Notes: generated by a model not told the origin, from the letters alone. Shown: positions 31,281 to 44,020, counted from the first letter of the stretch. The stretch is 64,000 nucleotides of DNA from Chionoecetes opilio (GCA_016584305.1 JACEEZ010018574.1:101523-165522); one strand, 5' to 3'. A program made the numbers and translations.

Positions 31281-31372
31281 TCAGGTTAACATTTCCACGT
31301 CAGCGAGAGTTCTAGATTGGTGTTTCGGCGATAATTCCCATCGGCGACAGTTCCATAAGCCCGGCGGTATTT

Positions 31373-31402
31373 ACTCACGGCACACTCAGGTGTGCCGTGA
31401 GT
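31373..31402. repeat. perfect 30-base hairpin
   Basis: ACTCACGGCACAC and GTGTGCCGTGAGT pair over 13 bases around a TCAG loop, directly outside the large foldback. Confidence 0.85.
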
Positions 31403-31715
31403 TGTCGCGTGGATATCTCTTAATTAATACCCATATATACCGAAATACACCTAAACACATACCAAAATATACCACAATACACCGAAAAATACCGATAATA
31501 CACCTAAATATTCCGAAATATACCGAAATACAAAAAAATATACCGATAATACACCTAAATATACCAAAATACACCGAAATATACCGAAATACACCCTAAA
31601 CACGTTTAAAAAATGTATGTATTATGTCTCTTGATGCCTTATTTTAGTGTATTGTCATGTATTTCGGTGTATTACGGTATATTTTGGTATTAAGAGACGC
31701 CGTTGTCGCGTTTGT
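31395..31715. repeat. foldback with ATACCGAAATACACC tandem interior
   Basis: Outer pair: GTCGCGTGGATATCTCTTAA (31405) against TTAAGAGACGCCGTTGTCGCG (31690). The interior repeats ATACCGAAATACACCTAAA-type units of about 15 to 30 bases and flips strand near 31640. Confidence 0.75.
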
Positions 31716-32529
31716 TTTGATTTGAGATCTGCCTAGCACTGGGCTGTGAGGCGCCGCGGCCAGACAGTAGTGTGACCACTTGCTCTGGGCGCCCAGAAGT
31801 AGCTCTGCTCCCAGCCCACGCAAAACCGCCCAGTCCACGGGTAAAAATGGCAAGTGTGACCGTAGCTTAAAGACTCTCCCTAGTCCATGTTTAAAAAAGC
31901 GGCCGATTTACTAAGCAGAATTATACTTCTTTTAGCTCCGCCCACTTTTTTTCTACTTTTTTTAGTGCACTGCTAACCGACATGATACACTCTCTGGAGT
32001 AAATATGACTTTTCTTCGGAAAAAATATACAATTTTGGGTGTGGGTGGTGCTTTCAAGATCCTGGCGAATCAGAGCGCGCGCATGCATCCATTCTTTTCT
32101 CACATCGGGTGCCCCGTAAATGTTTATGTTTGCCATTAATTCTCATCTCATTTAGTATTCATAGCATAAAGATCATATGCAAATAATACTGTTTTTAATT
32201 AGGCGTAGTTATGATACTTTGATGGCATGTATACAGGCACATATGGAAGTAGGAGCTCATGAAAAATTTAATCCAGCGACATCTGAAATCTTATTCACAT
32301 CCTTGGTATGAATACATAGCGTCCGAATTTTCGTTGATGCTTGCTGGCTTAGCGCCCTGGTGTATTGTTGCTATAGTATAGTCAAATACTTAAATATATT
32401 CATGAGTGATATTACATTTGCAATAGAAAGGTATAAATTTGGTATATATGTCATATCACACAAAAAGAGAGCCTTTTAGAGAACCTATCGCAGGGTATGA
32501 ATACGAACATTTCAACCACGTGTGTGAGT
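31716..32529. other. spacer with a shared repeat module
   Basis: 31756-31862 runs from GTGTGACCACTTGC to GGCAAGTGTGACC and includes ACCGCCCAGTCCACGGGTAA, a reverse relative of 28068-28110. The ends suggest a short GGTCACAC-type TIR element. 31870-32529 shows no gene. Confidence 0.5.
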
Positions 32530-33095
32530 GACGGCACTGCTGACGGAGGGATGGAGGGAGGCGCCCTTGAGTGCCGGAACTGCTGACGGAGGGATGGAGG
32601 GAGGCGCCCTTGAGTGACGGCACTGTTGATGGTGGGATGGAGGGAGGCGCCCTTGAGTGCCGGCACTGCTGACGGAGGGAGGAGGGATGGAGGGAGGCGC
32701 CCTTGAGTGACGGCACTGCTGACGGTGGGATGGAGGGAGGCACCCTTGAGTGCCGGCACTGCTGACGGAGGGAGGAGGGATGGAGGGAGGCGCCCTTGAG
32801 TGACGGCACTGCTGATGGAGGGATGGAAGGATCCAGCGCCCTTGAGTACCGGAACTGCTGATGGAAGGATGGAGGGAGGCGCCCTTGAGTGACGGCACTG
32901 CTGACGGTACGTGGGATGGAGGGAGGCGCCCTTTCATGAGTGCCGGCACTGCTGACGGAGGGATGAGGGATGGAGGGAGGCGCCCTTGAGTGACGGCACT
33001 GCTGACGGTGGGATGGAGGGAGGCGCCCTTGAGTGCCGGCACTGCTGACGGAGGGAGGAGGGATGGAGGGAGGCACCCTCGAGATGCACTGGAGG
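32530..33095. repeat. ~43-bp minisatellite (GGAGGCGCCCTTGAGTG)
   Basis: About 13 units of GGATGGAGGGAGGCGCCCTT, GAGTGACGGCACTGCTGACGG, some with an extra GGAGGA. Minus-strand frames up to 206 codons are by-products. Confidence 0.95.
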
Positions 33096-33338
33096 ATGAA
33101 TCACAACCAGCATTCATCGAGGTTTAGGCAAAGAATAATTGGTATATAAGGAAACGTAGATGTATACGTACACGTAGCCTACACACAGGTCCATGAAAGC
33201 ATTAAACATACTCGACGCACATCGTGAAGTGGCTGTGTAGCAAATAGATATTCAAATAACATTTTCATAGCGCTCTAAACATTTCAGTTTGATATCATGC
33301 AAGCCCATCTATAAGTTAGAAAACAATACTAGGCCATT

Positions 33339-33740
33339 CTAAGAGCTCAAAACAATTAGATATCGATGTGTAATACAGACAATCACGCTACTACTCTTTG
33401 CTGTGCCTCCAATAATGTCAACCTTAACGATATTCCTTGAGCCTCGGTAAGAGCTAATGAAGTGTACGACACTTTTACTCCCGGCAACATCTAGAAAGGA
33501 CTTTGGCAGCGCTACAATCGTATTTTGTGATGGCAAGCAGGGGCGGAGCTTAAGAGTATAAAAATCCACTAGTTTGGCCGGCACAAAATACGCCTTTAGT
33601 ATCAACCTGCGAGTTAAAAACTGCCAGCGACCACTGACATTTTCGAGTTTCAGTTCTCTCATAATGTAGGGATAGGTGTAAGGAATTTCGGTCCTAGTGT
33701 AAAATAATACCCTATTCCCAACACAAAGGGTGGCAACCAA
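33339..33740 (-). other. 133-codon frame, unrecognised
   Basis: An open frame in sequence of ordinary composition, beginning MVATLCVGNRVLF and ending HRYLIVLSS. It is moderately basic with no signal peptide, zinc pattern or known motif that I can identify. Near its 5' end it contains ATTTTACACTAGGACC, which also occurs at about 36128-36143 (reversed), so at least this part belongs to a dispersed repeat. It may be a fragment of an unknown transposon protein or chance. The flanks 33096-33338 and 33741-34055 hold nothing recognised apart from a 24-base direct repeat (TTTTAATGGGTATC) at 33874-33925. Confidence 0.25.
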
Positions 33741-34059
33741 TGACTATATATACATGATAGGAAAGTGACTGCTGCGACTAATAGAATAATGGGTGACTAT
33801 AATACGTGTTGGCACCTGGTCGCCTCTCACGCCCTCCATAATCGTAGCGCATAACTATATTTCACACGGGGGACTTTTAATGGGTATCTGTTGTAAATCT
33901 TTTTAATGGGTATCTATTGTAAATCTTAAGTACCCGCTCATGACAGTTCAAGCTACATTGTTTCGCTCATCCTGATGTTATTTATTACCAATGCTTACCT
34001 TTCCTAACATATTTTTCCTAGTACATGTGGTCAATAATGGGAGTAAAGCCTTCTATTAA

Positions 34060-35500
34060 CCCTCTCACGCACGAAAAGTTTAATAAGTTTCTCTTTCCAC
34101 TGCGACATTCGTCTGGGGCTCCCTAAGGGGCCCCGCGGAATGGCCTGACTGTGCGGCGAATTTTTTTTTTTTATCAATTTCACCAACGAGTATTCTTTTT
34201 TCCTGGCATTATTATATATCGTTGGTTTTGCAAGAGATTATTCTGCCTTATGAAAGAAAAAAATAACAAGAAATGGTTATAAATAGTGGAGTTTACCGAC
34301 TCCGAAAAAAACATTGAGTAAAGAGAAATAAGAAATACTTACGTTCACCACTTCGTAGCTCGAAACTTTCTGAGTCGACTTTTTATGGTTTACATGCCAA
34401 TAAAAGCGGATTTTTATGAGGATTCCAACGCCACCATTATAATTTTCATATGTCCAGTAGTTCTTGAGAAAATGGAGGAAACCTGAAACACACGTTGGAA
34501 GACGGATTAGGCTACAAGTATGGTTACCCCTCGGGACACGATTTAAAGGGACGACAGTCCGCGCTCACAGGCTGCCTGCTGAGAGGAAACTGAGACACAG
34601 GCCCTTATCATTTCAAATCCACCCTCACGAGAGTTGACAATTAGTTTATTTTATAGGTCTAGCTTGGATCTTTGACACAGAAAATTTGACGCGATTCTGA
34701 TAAATACTTATTTTGGCGAATTTTTACAAGTTATTTTGACGCAAATCGCGTCAAAAGCTCAGGGCAGACATTCAGAAAGAGTTAAAGGGCACGGTGTTTA
34801 GCTTAACTAGCTTCCTCTATTTCTACACCCCGGAGCTCGCGGGGATTCTGGTACGAGATATGGCAGTGGCGCTACGGTATCACTATGGGTGATCTTTTCC
34901 GCTTGATAATTTCTGTATTCGTAACTGGTCTTCCTGTCATTTGGGGGAAGCAACCACCCCGGGAGGCGGGTCACAAACCCCGGCTAAAACCCGGTACCCA
35001 TCACGGCTGGATGGACAAGGGCTTGGGTTTTTATTAAGGAAAAGGGAGCCATTATACCTTCAGTCTGATGCGGAGCCGTGCGCGTGGCGGTTAGTGGCAG
35101 CTACCCGCCGGTGTGGTGAGCGAGGTGGTCTCGGTGAGTTGCCGCCGTTCACCACTCGGCCCATCACCCCAAAATAAACTCACCACGAGTGTAGGAGATT
35201 GTTTTATGTCCTAATTTCATTTGTATACTTGCCCTGTTCAGTTCTTGAGTCAGAAAACATCATATATACTCAATTTATGAGTATTTTTATGTATATTGCG
35301 TGCTCCACAACTGCCTGTAGGCAGTTCCCTGTTTTTGACAGCTTAACGTCTTTAAGTACGTCATCAATGTGCCCGCAGAATGCCAGAACAGCTGATGGAT
35401 GTCGCTAGGTCGTGAAGCATGGACGTTAGCCTCTCTGAATGTAGCCCCAGATGTAGACGATTCCGTTTTGACGCGAATCGTGTCACGGTGCGTGAGAGGG
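34060..35500. mobile_element. 1.44 kb TTAA-bounded piggyBac-like element
   Basis: TTAA at 34056-34059 and 35501-35504 bracket inverted CCCTCTCACGCAC ends (13 of 13). Inside are GACGCGAATCGTGTCA near the right end and the palindrome TTTGACGCAAATCGCGTCAAA (34734-34754, one mismatch). 34936-35035 is a copy of the repeat described at 38885. No DDD transposase frame is left; it is non-autonomous. It is a different family from the 200-bp TTAA MITEs. Confidence 0.85.
34936..35035 (+). repeat. dispersed retroposon body, partial copy
   Basis: GAAGCAACCACCCCGGGAGG, GGGTCACAAACCCCGGCTAA and GGGCTTGGGTTT correspond in order to 38889-38980. Only the body is present; the tRNA-like head is not evident here. 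It lies inside the piggyBac-like element. Confidence 0.7.
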
Positions 35501-35504
35501 TTAA

Positions 35505-36599
35505 TCCCACAATAAACTACGCATTGGATATGTAACTGATATTTGACCATAATTTACCACTTGACAGCATTATGCATGTGTTTTCACCTCCGGATGTTAT
35601 ATTTGTTAATCACTGTTGCCTGTTCTGATCGTGCATCATCCTGTAATTGGTTGATTATAATTATTAACAAGGTTATAATTATGTTTTAGCTCCTTTACAT
35701 GTATTGATTATATTTCTTTACTTTCTCCTGATATATGTTCTCTTGCAAGTATACCTGAATGATGTAATATATCATAAATACTGAAACCAACTAAGATTGG
35801 CACATATTTATTCAATGTATTGCAATTTACAGCATGCTAAACACAATTTTTATATTATATTATATATATATATATAATATATAATATATATATATATATT
35901 ATATATATATATATAATTTTATATATATATATTTTATATATATATATATAATATAAGCGAAAGTGTGTGTGTTGTTGGTGTGTCCGCGATAGGTGCCGCC
36001 CCCCGTGCCCCAATCCCATATATGGCACAGTTTTTGGGGNTGGTGGGGAGAGGGGGAGAGTATGGGCAAACACTACCGTAGAAATTGACCGAAACAACTT
36101 GTGTACGAACTGACTCCACCCTTGGTGGTCCTAGTGTAAAATAATGCCAATTAAAAAAAAAAAAAAAAAAAAAATAACGTAAAAAGTCAATTCGGACAAT
36201 TTCCTTCCACACCATCACCAAAATCCCACAAAACCTCCAAAACCCCACACAAAAACCGATATTCCCACAGAAACCACCAAAACACCCTGAAAATATGGAG
36301 CTACAAACACGTCTTTACATAACCCTTAATTAAAGGTGACACAAGGTTAACTACGCGTTATAAAGGTGTGGGAGTGTATAATAGTACTCACTCGTTAGGT
36401 ATTGTGGTGTCTCGATGATAAACTACGTCGTCATCGTCCGAATTGTAAACTATTGTCGACGTCCATTTGTTGTGGGTGGGCCATCTTGGTGGTCTTGATC
36501 TTGATCTTGATGTTACAGGTGGCCTTTCTTCATAGGCCAGGCCTTTAAACGGCTGCTCCTGTAGTCTTGTTCTTGTTCTTGTTTAGGGCTGTAGAGTCT
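35505..36599. other. spacer: AT microsatellite, poly-A, shared module, one N
   Basis: 35855-35955 is (TA)n. 36040 is an N. 36050-36080 (GAGAGTATGGGCAAACACTA) is the short module that recurs at 51960 and 56215. 36150-36172 is an A run followed by CAAAACCTCCAAAACCCC-like repeats. No gene seen. Confidence 0.6.
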
Positions 36600-37129
36600 A
36601 TTGTCTATTTCTCATATACCACATTCTTTCCAAAAAACTCTTTCACTGTTCAATCATCCGTCCACTTGTTCACCACACACAGTCCCAGCAGTAATAACAT
36701 CCATTCTCTTCTGTCCTTTCAACCACCTCATTCATGTCACCTCCCATTTCAGTCAAAACCACTCGCATCATTTCCATTCTCTCCCCGCTATACTTCTCAC
36801 ATTCTAGTATCACATGTTCCACTGTTTCATCCTCACCCATGTCACACATCTGGCACACTTTGCTGCCTGACTCGGACCATCTGTAGTTCCTTGCATTGAC
36901 ATCTAAGCACTGTGTTCTGGCTTGGAAGAGAAGGTCGCCACCCCGGGTTCCATCATACACACTTTCATACGCTGGCGCCTCTTTCTCCTTATACCATTCT
37001 AGTGTTTTCTTTTGCTCTATCTCATTTTTCCACTTACTCAGCCCCACATACTTCACTACTCTATCGATCTCAGTTTTCCACTTTCTCACATCCCACTCAA
37101 GGCCTTCTTCATCACCATTCAACATCTTC
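36600..37129 (-). pseudogene. LINE ORF2 C-terminus with CCHC zinc motif
   Basis: A 151-codon minus-strand frame (36670-37125) reads as the end of a non-LTR reverse transcriptase protein: DVRKWKTEIDRVVKYVGL, then LLFQARTQCLDVNARNY, then CQMCDMGEDETVEHVILEC. The C-x2-C-x9-H-x4-C spacing followed by YSGER is the zf-RVT-type zinc knuckle found behind many LINE reverse transcriptases. The frame is open, unlike its upstream part at 38234-38745, from which it is separated by a 1.1 kb insertion. Probably transcribed only as part of an old element. Confidence 0.85.
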
Positions 37130-37134
37130 CATTC

Positions 37135-38228
37135 AATGGACCAATTTACTCACACCTAAAACACGGAGTATTATAAAGCTTTGGGTGCAATATAGGCTAC
37201 ATATCACTGTACTCATATTCTTTTTGCTGAGAAATGCACCATAAATGAAATATATGGCCTTTTTGGGGCCAAAATATCACAACACGGCGGAACGCGCTGT
37301 CATTGGTTGTGACGTAGTAACTGCAAACTCAGATCTCGCCTGATCAGCTGATCGGCTTGTTTTGGCTCAGCAAACCGCAAATTATAGTTTTATTTTACTA
37401 ACCTAACTAACTTGCATTACCCCTACTACCGCAAGATGACCAGTAATCCTCCTTCAAGTGATGTAGTAGGTATTCACTGTGTTTGTGAATATGTAAGTTG
37501 TAGTTTATAAGGAAAAAGTGGATAGACAGAGCAAAGTGCCCCGTGACACCAGACAAGTGATGACTTCTGGGATCGGCATTCCTTATAGGGAGCTTAAATG
37601 AACCTGCAATGACATGTACAGCTAGACAGATAGACGAACTCATAGAGGAACAGGTAGAAATGTATGGTTAGTAAAGGTTGTAGTGTGAGTAGAGTGACGA
37701 AGGGTGTATGTTTGCTTATGTGGGGAAAGAAAGCCATACATTTCTACCTGTTCCTCTATGAGTTCGTCATCTGTCTAGCTTTACATGTCATTGCAGGTCA
37801 TTTAAGCTCCCTATAAGGAATGCCGATCCCAGAAGTCGTCACTTGTCAGGTGTAACGGGCCACTTATCTCTGTCTATCCACTTTTTCCTTATAAACTACA
37901 ACTTACATATCACAAACACAGTGAATACCTACTACATCACTGAAGGAGGATTACTGGTCATCTTGCGGTAGTAGGGGTAATGCAAGTCGGTGTATTAGTA
38001 GGTAGTACATAATAGTAGCGGCCGCTGACAGCTGTTTTGCTCTGTTGTTTGCTTATGACGTCACAACATAGCGCCAGTCGTTTAGAGCGTATACATTTTC
38101 CTGCACTTAAATTGGCTGTATCATCAAAAATACTGTTCACATAGAAAAATCAACATCACTGCCCAACTATATGAGGTTGAAGATGTCAAAATCAATCCTT
38201 ACCTCAAGTAGAGTAAATTGGTCCATTA
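37135..38228. mobile_element. 1.09 kb TIR/foldback element inserted in a LINE
   Basis: Starts AATGGACCAATTTACTC and ends with its exact reverse complement (38211-38227). CATTC at 37130-37134 and 38229-38233 is a candidate 5-bp target duplication. Inside, 37411-37667 and 37734-37986 form a second inverted repeat of about 255 bases at roughly 95% (both with CATAGAGGAACAGGTAGAAA and CCTTATAGGGAGCTTAA-type text). The LINE reading resumes on either side. No transposase frame. Superfamily unknown; 5-bp duplications occur in Transib and some hAT elements, but the ends fit neither. Confidence 0.78.
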
Positions 38229-38233
38229 CATTC

Positions 38234-38745
38234 GGTCTTTCATCTATCAGTTGATACATCCACCAAAATCGCAATCCACTTCTTTCTACCATTTTTTGGC
38301 ATCGCTTCCCCCATTTATACTACATTCACTCCACAAATAAACTTCGTGCCAATCTTGTGTCCTCCATTCTTTCCCAGTCTGATCTTATACCTGAGTGCGC
38401 TTTCGAATGTCCCTAAATGTACTCCATCCATGTCACCTCTTAAACCTTCAGTCGCTGCATACCTGGGTGCATTCAGTGCCATTTTGCTACTTTATTTGTC
38501 CCACTTCCAATATCTCTATTTCACCTTCATTCCATGCAATCACCTCCATACCATACATAATGCTTGGGACAGCCACACTTTTCCACACTTCCTAAAACAA
38601 ATCATACTTGCTTCCCCTATCCTTGCCACACTCCCAAGTCGACCAACCCACTGATTGGTCTGGCTGATCTTTTCAGCCTTGCTTTTCCACATCCATGGAA
38701 CTCATGCACATCCCTAGGTACTTGTAGGCTATGGGAAGGCTCGAG
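38234..38745 (-). pseudogene. LINE ORF2, thumb and post-RT region
   Basis: Minus-strand reading with a few frameshifts gives YKYLGMCMSSMDVEK (the YLG box), SIMYGMEVIAWNEGEIEILE, MALNAPRYAATEGLRGDMDG and ESALRYKIRLGK, the typical segment between the reverse transcriptase palm and the zinc knuckle. It continues into 37129-36600 across the insertion. The catalytic palm is missing on the far side, where tRNA-like SINE sequence starts at 38885. Confidence 0.8.
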
Positions 38746-38884
38746 CACGAGCACGAGTTGCGGCTTTCTCTCTGTGTCTGTCTGTCTCTCTCTGTCTGTT
38801 TGTTCGTCTGTCTCTCTTTTTTGTTTGTTGTTTGTTAGAGGATATTCCTCAGAGAGCCGTAGGGATCTACCGCTGCAGCTTAGT
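38746..38884. repeat. CTGT/CTCT simple repeat
   Basis: GAGCACGAGCACGAG then CTGTCTGTCTCTCTCTGTC and TTTGTTTG runs. Confidence 0.8.
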
Positions 38885-39078
38885 TTTGGGCCGAAGCCAC
38901 CACCCCGGGAGGGGGGTCACAAACCCCCGGCTAACACCCGAACCCAATCACTGCTGGGTGGCAAGGGGCTCGGGTTTACGAAAGACCACCGTCTGTCTCG
39001 CTCCGCCCGGGGATCGAACCCGGATTTTCTCGGTTGTGAGCCGAGCGTGCTAACCACTACGGTACACTACGGCTAGAC
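38885..39078 (-). mobile_element. tRNA-Val(CAC)-derived SINE
   Basis: Minus strand, 39076-38999 folds as a tRNA. The A-box region is GTAGTGGTTAGCACGCTCGG, the anticodon arm is CTCGG-CTCACAA-CCGAG giving anticodon CAC, and the T arm is CCGGG-TTCGATC-CCCGG. This is followed by an unrelated body (GGGTGTTAGCCGGGGG, CCCTCCCGGGGTGGTGGC) to about 38885, which is how a SINE differs from a tRNA gene. Internal A and B boxes would recruit RNA polymerase III. The body recurs without the head at 34936. Confidence 0.75.
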
Positions 39079-39359
39079 CAGGGGGGCATTTTCGAACACT
39101 ACCCCAGCAAACATTGTCATGACGGGCCGGCATCAAATTAGTGCCGGCAAATCACAAACGGCATATTGGCATTGAATCGGCAAAACCGTAATGAAGTTAC
39201 GGCCTGGCTGCGGACCGACAACTTGTGCGTACATGTTTGCCACCCCGGGCCTGTGTCGGTTACGTTTACGTTTCTGTGTCAGATCTGTGTCGGCAAACCG
39301 TAACCAAACTATTGCCACTACTGAGCCCCCAAACGGGCCGGACATAGCATCTATTCGTG

Positions 39360-39690
39360 CATAAGCGGGCAACACAGCAACTGCATCGTGCCACAAGCAA
39401 GCCGATTTAGCATCCAAATTAGTGCCATAAGCGGGCCTACACAGCAACTGAATCGTGCCACAAGCAAGCCGATTTAGCATCCAAAATAGTGCCATAAGCG
39501 GGCCTACACAGCAACGAATCGTGCCACAAGCAGGGCCGATTTAGCATCCAAATAGTGCCACAAGCGGGGCCGACTTAGCATTTGAATAGTGCCACAAGCA
39601 GGCCGACTTAGCATTTGAATAGTGCCACAAGTGGGCCAATATAGCAGCTGAATAGTGCCACAAGCAGGCCGATAAAGCAGCGAATCGCTT
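39360..39690. repeat. ~62-bp tandem repeat (subterminal)
   Basis: Five to six units with GCCGATTTAGCATCCAAA, AGTGCCACAAGC and GGGCCTACACAGCAACTGAA; later units are shortened. Confidence 0.85.
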
Positions 39691-39699
39691 TACCGTTCC

Positions 39700-40212
39700 T
39701 AATGCCGGTGTAGCACGCCGACTAGTTACCCGCCCGGAACTGCGCCACGTACGACACGATGACATCACACAGGAAAACATTGATCACGCCTCCTGGACCA
39801 GAACATTATCGTCAGATTCGCTTATTTTACCTAAATGTCTACAAAACTTAACTCCAAACCTATCCAAAATTTAACCAAACCTAAATGAAACCTAAACCAA
39901 ACCTTAACTTAACCAAAATTTAAACATTTATTTTTATATGATAATAGCAAGGTATATTAGGTTACTAAGTTGATTAGGTTAAATTTAAGTGGAAGTTAAG
40001 GCTTGGTTTAGATTTGATTTAGGTTTGGTTAGGTTAAGATAGGTTGGGTTAAGTTTTGTAGACTTATTTAGGTTAAATAAGCGAATCTGATGATAATGTT
40101 CTGGTCCTGGAGGCGTGGCCAATGTTTTCCTGTGAGACGTCATCTGCAGCGTGTGCGTAGTCGTGGCAGGGTAGCTATCCGGGCAGGGCAGCTAGTCGGC
40201 GCGCTACACCGC
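39700..40212. mobile_element. ~510-bp foldback with TTAGG-like interior
   Basis: 39705-39850 pairs with 40060-40212: CACAGGAAAACATTG, CCTGGACCAGAACATTATC and GTAGCACGCCGACTAG appear inverted on the other side. The centre is AACCTAA/TTAGGTT-rich. A fragment (AAATAAGCAAATCTGATG) is found again at 57078. Confidence 0.8.
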
Positions 40213-40696
40213 CCCACTTTTAAATGAACACAGGTTTGTGAATGGAATAACCTGTTGCCAGGATTGAATGGTTTCTCAACTCTTACAGTATGAGCTAAGG
40301 ACCAATAGGCCTATAGTGCAACAAAGAATAAGAATTATCACTAATACTTCAAATTAAGCCATAATCATCAGTCTCGGCTGCAGTATATCAGTCTTGCCTG
40401 TGGTTGAGGCAGTCTGGCACTGGCAGTCAGCAATGCAATTCACAATGTGTGCCCTAATACACCATCAGGCTGCTACAAGTATAAATACTGTAAATGAAAC
40501 AAAAGTAATTGTGTATATAAATATAATTTTCATAAGAATATAATCACTGTATTGTTACAAAAGTGGAAAAAAAGTCCAGATAAATGTGGTAAAATTTCTA
40601 TTAATGAACAGACAAATAACGAAATAAATAAACAAATAAATACATGAATGAATAAATAAATAATTAAATAAATCAATAAATTATATAAATTATCAT

Positions 40697-40727
<31 letters not shown>

Positions 40728-41539
40728 AAATTTTAATATATATATATATATATAATATATATATTATATATAAAATATATATATAATATATAAAATATTT
40801 TTAATATATAAATTTTACCCATAACGTATAGTTATAACAGGGAAGACTCTTATGGCTCTTATGGGAGCTGTTATCCTGCTCATGCACTATTCATGAACTA
40901 TGTACTATATGTGACAAGTCATGAATATTGAGATGCTGCAAATCTAAATGATGAACGCCAAGAATAAAATTGGATAAGTATCATCGATCGTCTAACCTCA
41001 TAAGACATTATGGGAAAATCTGACGTTAAACAGAAAGAAGAAGGAAAATGTAGCCTGAAAGTCTATCAATCTCTGTAAATTAGGTTAGGTTAGGTTAAGG
41101 AAAAAAGATAACCGAAATGCATCAGAAAATTATCAGGTTTACCTAAACCACTGAGAACTTATACAACTAGAGGTGTTCAGTCTCAACCCATAGCAAATCG
41201 GATAAATGATAGAATTCCCACCATCTGTCAGATGTGCAGGGGGCTGTCCTGTACAGCAGGCCACTGGTGTCCTCTTCTGTTTCAATAAAGATACCATGTG
41301 CCATGCTCCCATGTTGGTGCCTTCTTCACCACCTAAAAGGCTTTGATCACAAGTTGCTCTGAAAAAGAAAACTAAGATTAGATTTTCATGATCCGATGCA
41401 CTGTCCTAAGTTTACATAACTCTTTGCAGATATCTTATTTGTTCTATCGGCCAATAATCTTCACAAAAGAGATTGTTCAACCTGCAATCACTTCAATTAC
41501 ACCTTTACACCCTGCAATCACTTCAATATAGACCACAAT
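40213..41539. other. spacer; AATA-rich and AT-rich tracts
   Basis: 40600-40690 is AAATAAATA-rich, 40690-40820 is (AT)n, 41080-41098 is GGTTAGGTTAGGTTAAGG. No gene recognised elsewhere. Confidence 0.55.
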
Positions 41540-42467
<928 letters not shown>

Positions 42468-44020
42468 ACCACAATACAAAGACCATATAATAGACCACAA
42501 TACAAAGAATGTTGGTACAAATCATAATGGATGAAAAGATGTCTAAACTATTTTATGATTACTTAAACTAGTTGCATTGTACAAATCCTGTGAAGTTGAG
42601 AGAGAAATGTTATTTAGTAATCCTTATAGTATCCTAAACTTTGGTCATTTACGACATTTATTATTTTTTTCCTACACCTATTTCTGCACTTTCAGGGTGT
42701 CGCATAAACTAAAATTTACACTCTACCAAATCCATACGCAATGCATCTTTACCTAGAATTGAGATCAGGCACAGAGTGTGTAAAATAATAGCCACTAACC
42801 TAACCAGGACATTGGTTGCGTAGCCTAACCTGAAGCAAGAGTAATGGGGAGATAACTGCAAAATGAGGCATTTCCGATTTTTTTTTAAAAGACCATCATT
42901 AATTAGACACCAGAATACATAGGAATAGAACAATTTTAACCACATACTCAATTAATGGTTGAAAGTACCAAAATATCTTAGAAATACTGCTAATGGTCAG
43001 ATTTACAAGTTGAAGGCAGTTATAACTACGTGCCTTGTAATGTATCAAACTGCAGTAGAACCGAGGCAGGTGTTGCTTCTTTAAATGAAGATGACAGTTA
43101 AAAGTAGTGACAGCATTTCTAAAAATACACTTTTTAGACGTTTTGACGGAAAAAAACACTCCATTTGTAAAAGTATCAAATAATAACCTAATGAAACCAT
43201 TAAACTAACTTAATCTAACCCTCAAACTAACCTAACTTAGCCTTGCCCTTAAACTAACCTAACTTAGCCTTGCTCTTAAACTAACCTAACTTAGCCTTGC
43301 CCTTAAACTAACCTAGCCTAAGAAACATTTTATGTTTGCACAACATTTCATTGCTACTTTCACACTCGTTCTCATCACTTTAACACTTTAACACTTTACC
43401 ACTTTATTATGTTTGCCATTTTACAATATTTTATGATGATTATAACAGGATATGGGGGTTGCAAACAGCCCTTTACAAGCAAACGCTTTTTGGGCCAAGG
43501 TGTGGAGAGAGAGGGAAAACACACATCTATAGAAACAGTAGAAAGGTGAAAAAGACTTTAATCCAGACACAGTCATGTTCTAAATATTAGCCCAGTAGGG
43601 TCAGTACTGCTGTACCAAAGGCTACATCAGACACCCATTCATCACAATCACCAGTAAAACTGCAGTTTAGTACAATATCCTCTTTTGACCAAAATTCTCC
43701 TGACATAACTGGTGGGCTGCGCCCATTCAGAACCCCCCTCCCCCCGCTAGTTAACTAACCTAGCCTGGGCATTGATTACTTTTCCTATTATAACCTCGCT
43801 GGGAGGGGGGGGGGGATTTCGCCCCTCCAGACCCCCCATGTGTTATATCTCATTTCCGTCGGGTTATAGGGATTAGAAATGCTGCAAATTGTCAGTTCTA
43901 TAACTTGAGGACGGTTATAACTCGTGCCTTGTAATGCTTTAAACTGCATTACAGTAGAACCCAATCACCAAGTAAACATCTTCGCCACAAGCCTTATTAC
44001 TTAACTCCCTGAAGCGGTAC
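42468..44020. other. spacer with TTAGG-like stretches
   Basis: 43170-43330 repeats AAACTAACCTAACTTAGCC with TTGCCC. The phrase TAACCTAACCAGGACATTGG (42796) also occurs at 29161. Two overlapping minus-strand frames (42709-42951, 42899-43159) have no recognised motif. 43440-43990 shows nothing else. Confidence 0.5.

Larger units (their letters stand above)
29092..31362. mobile_element. large foldback with TTAGG-like centre and nested insertions
   Basis: Left arm 29092-29720 is mirrored by 29722-30300 and, after removing the hAT insertion, 31289-31362. Paired landmarks: GAGCAAGCTTTTGCTGGC side, CAGGAAAAATTTGTC, AATGGAAACGGCGACC, and GGTTTTAATGAAACCTAACC at the centre. The right arm has taken up a second foldback (30068-30252) and a 945-bp hAT element (30336-31280), so insertion order can be read. 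Arm divergence is low, roughly 10% with small indels. Confidence 0.8.

Noticed and set aside
32456..33117. Minus-strand frames of 206 and 201 codons rich in Pro, Ser, His
   Set aside because: By-products of the 43-bp minisatellite.
38999..39076. Functional tRNA-Val(CAC) gene
   Set aside because: The fold is good, but the sequence continues into a repeat body found elsewhere (34936), there is no T-run terminator after the T arm and the acceptor stem is poor. A SINE head is the better reading.
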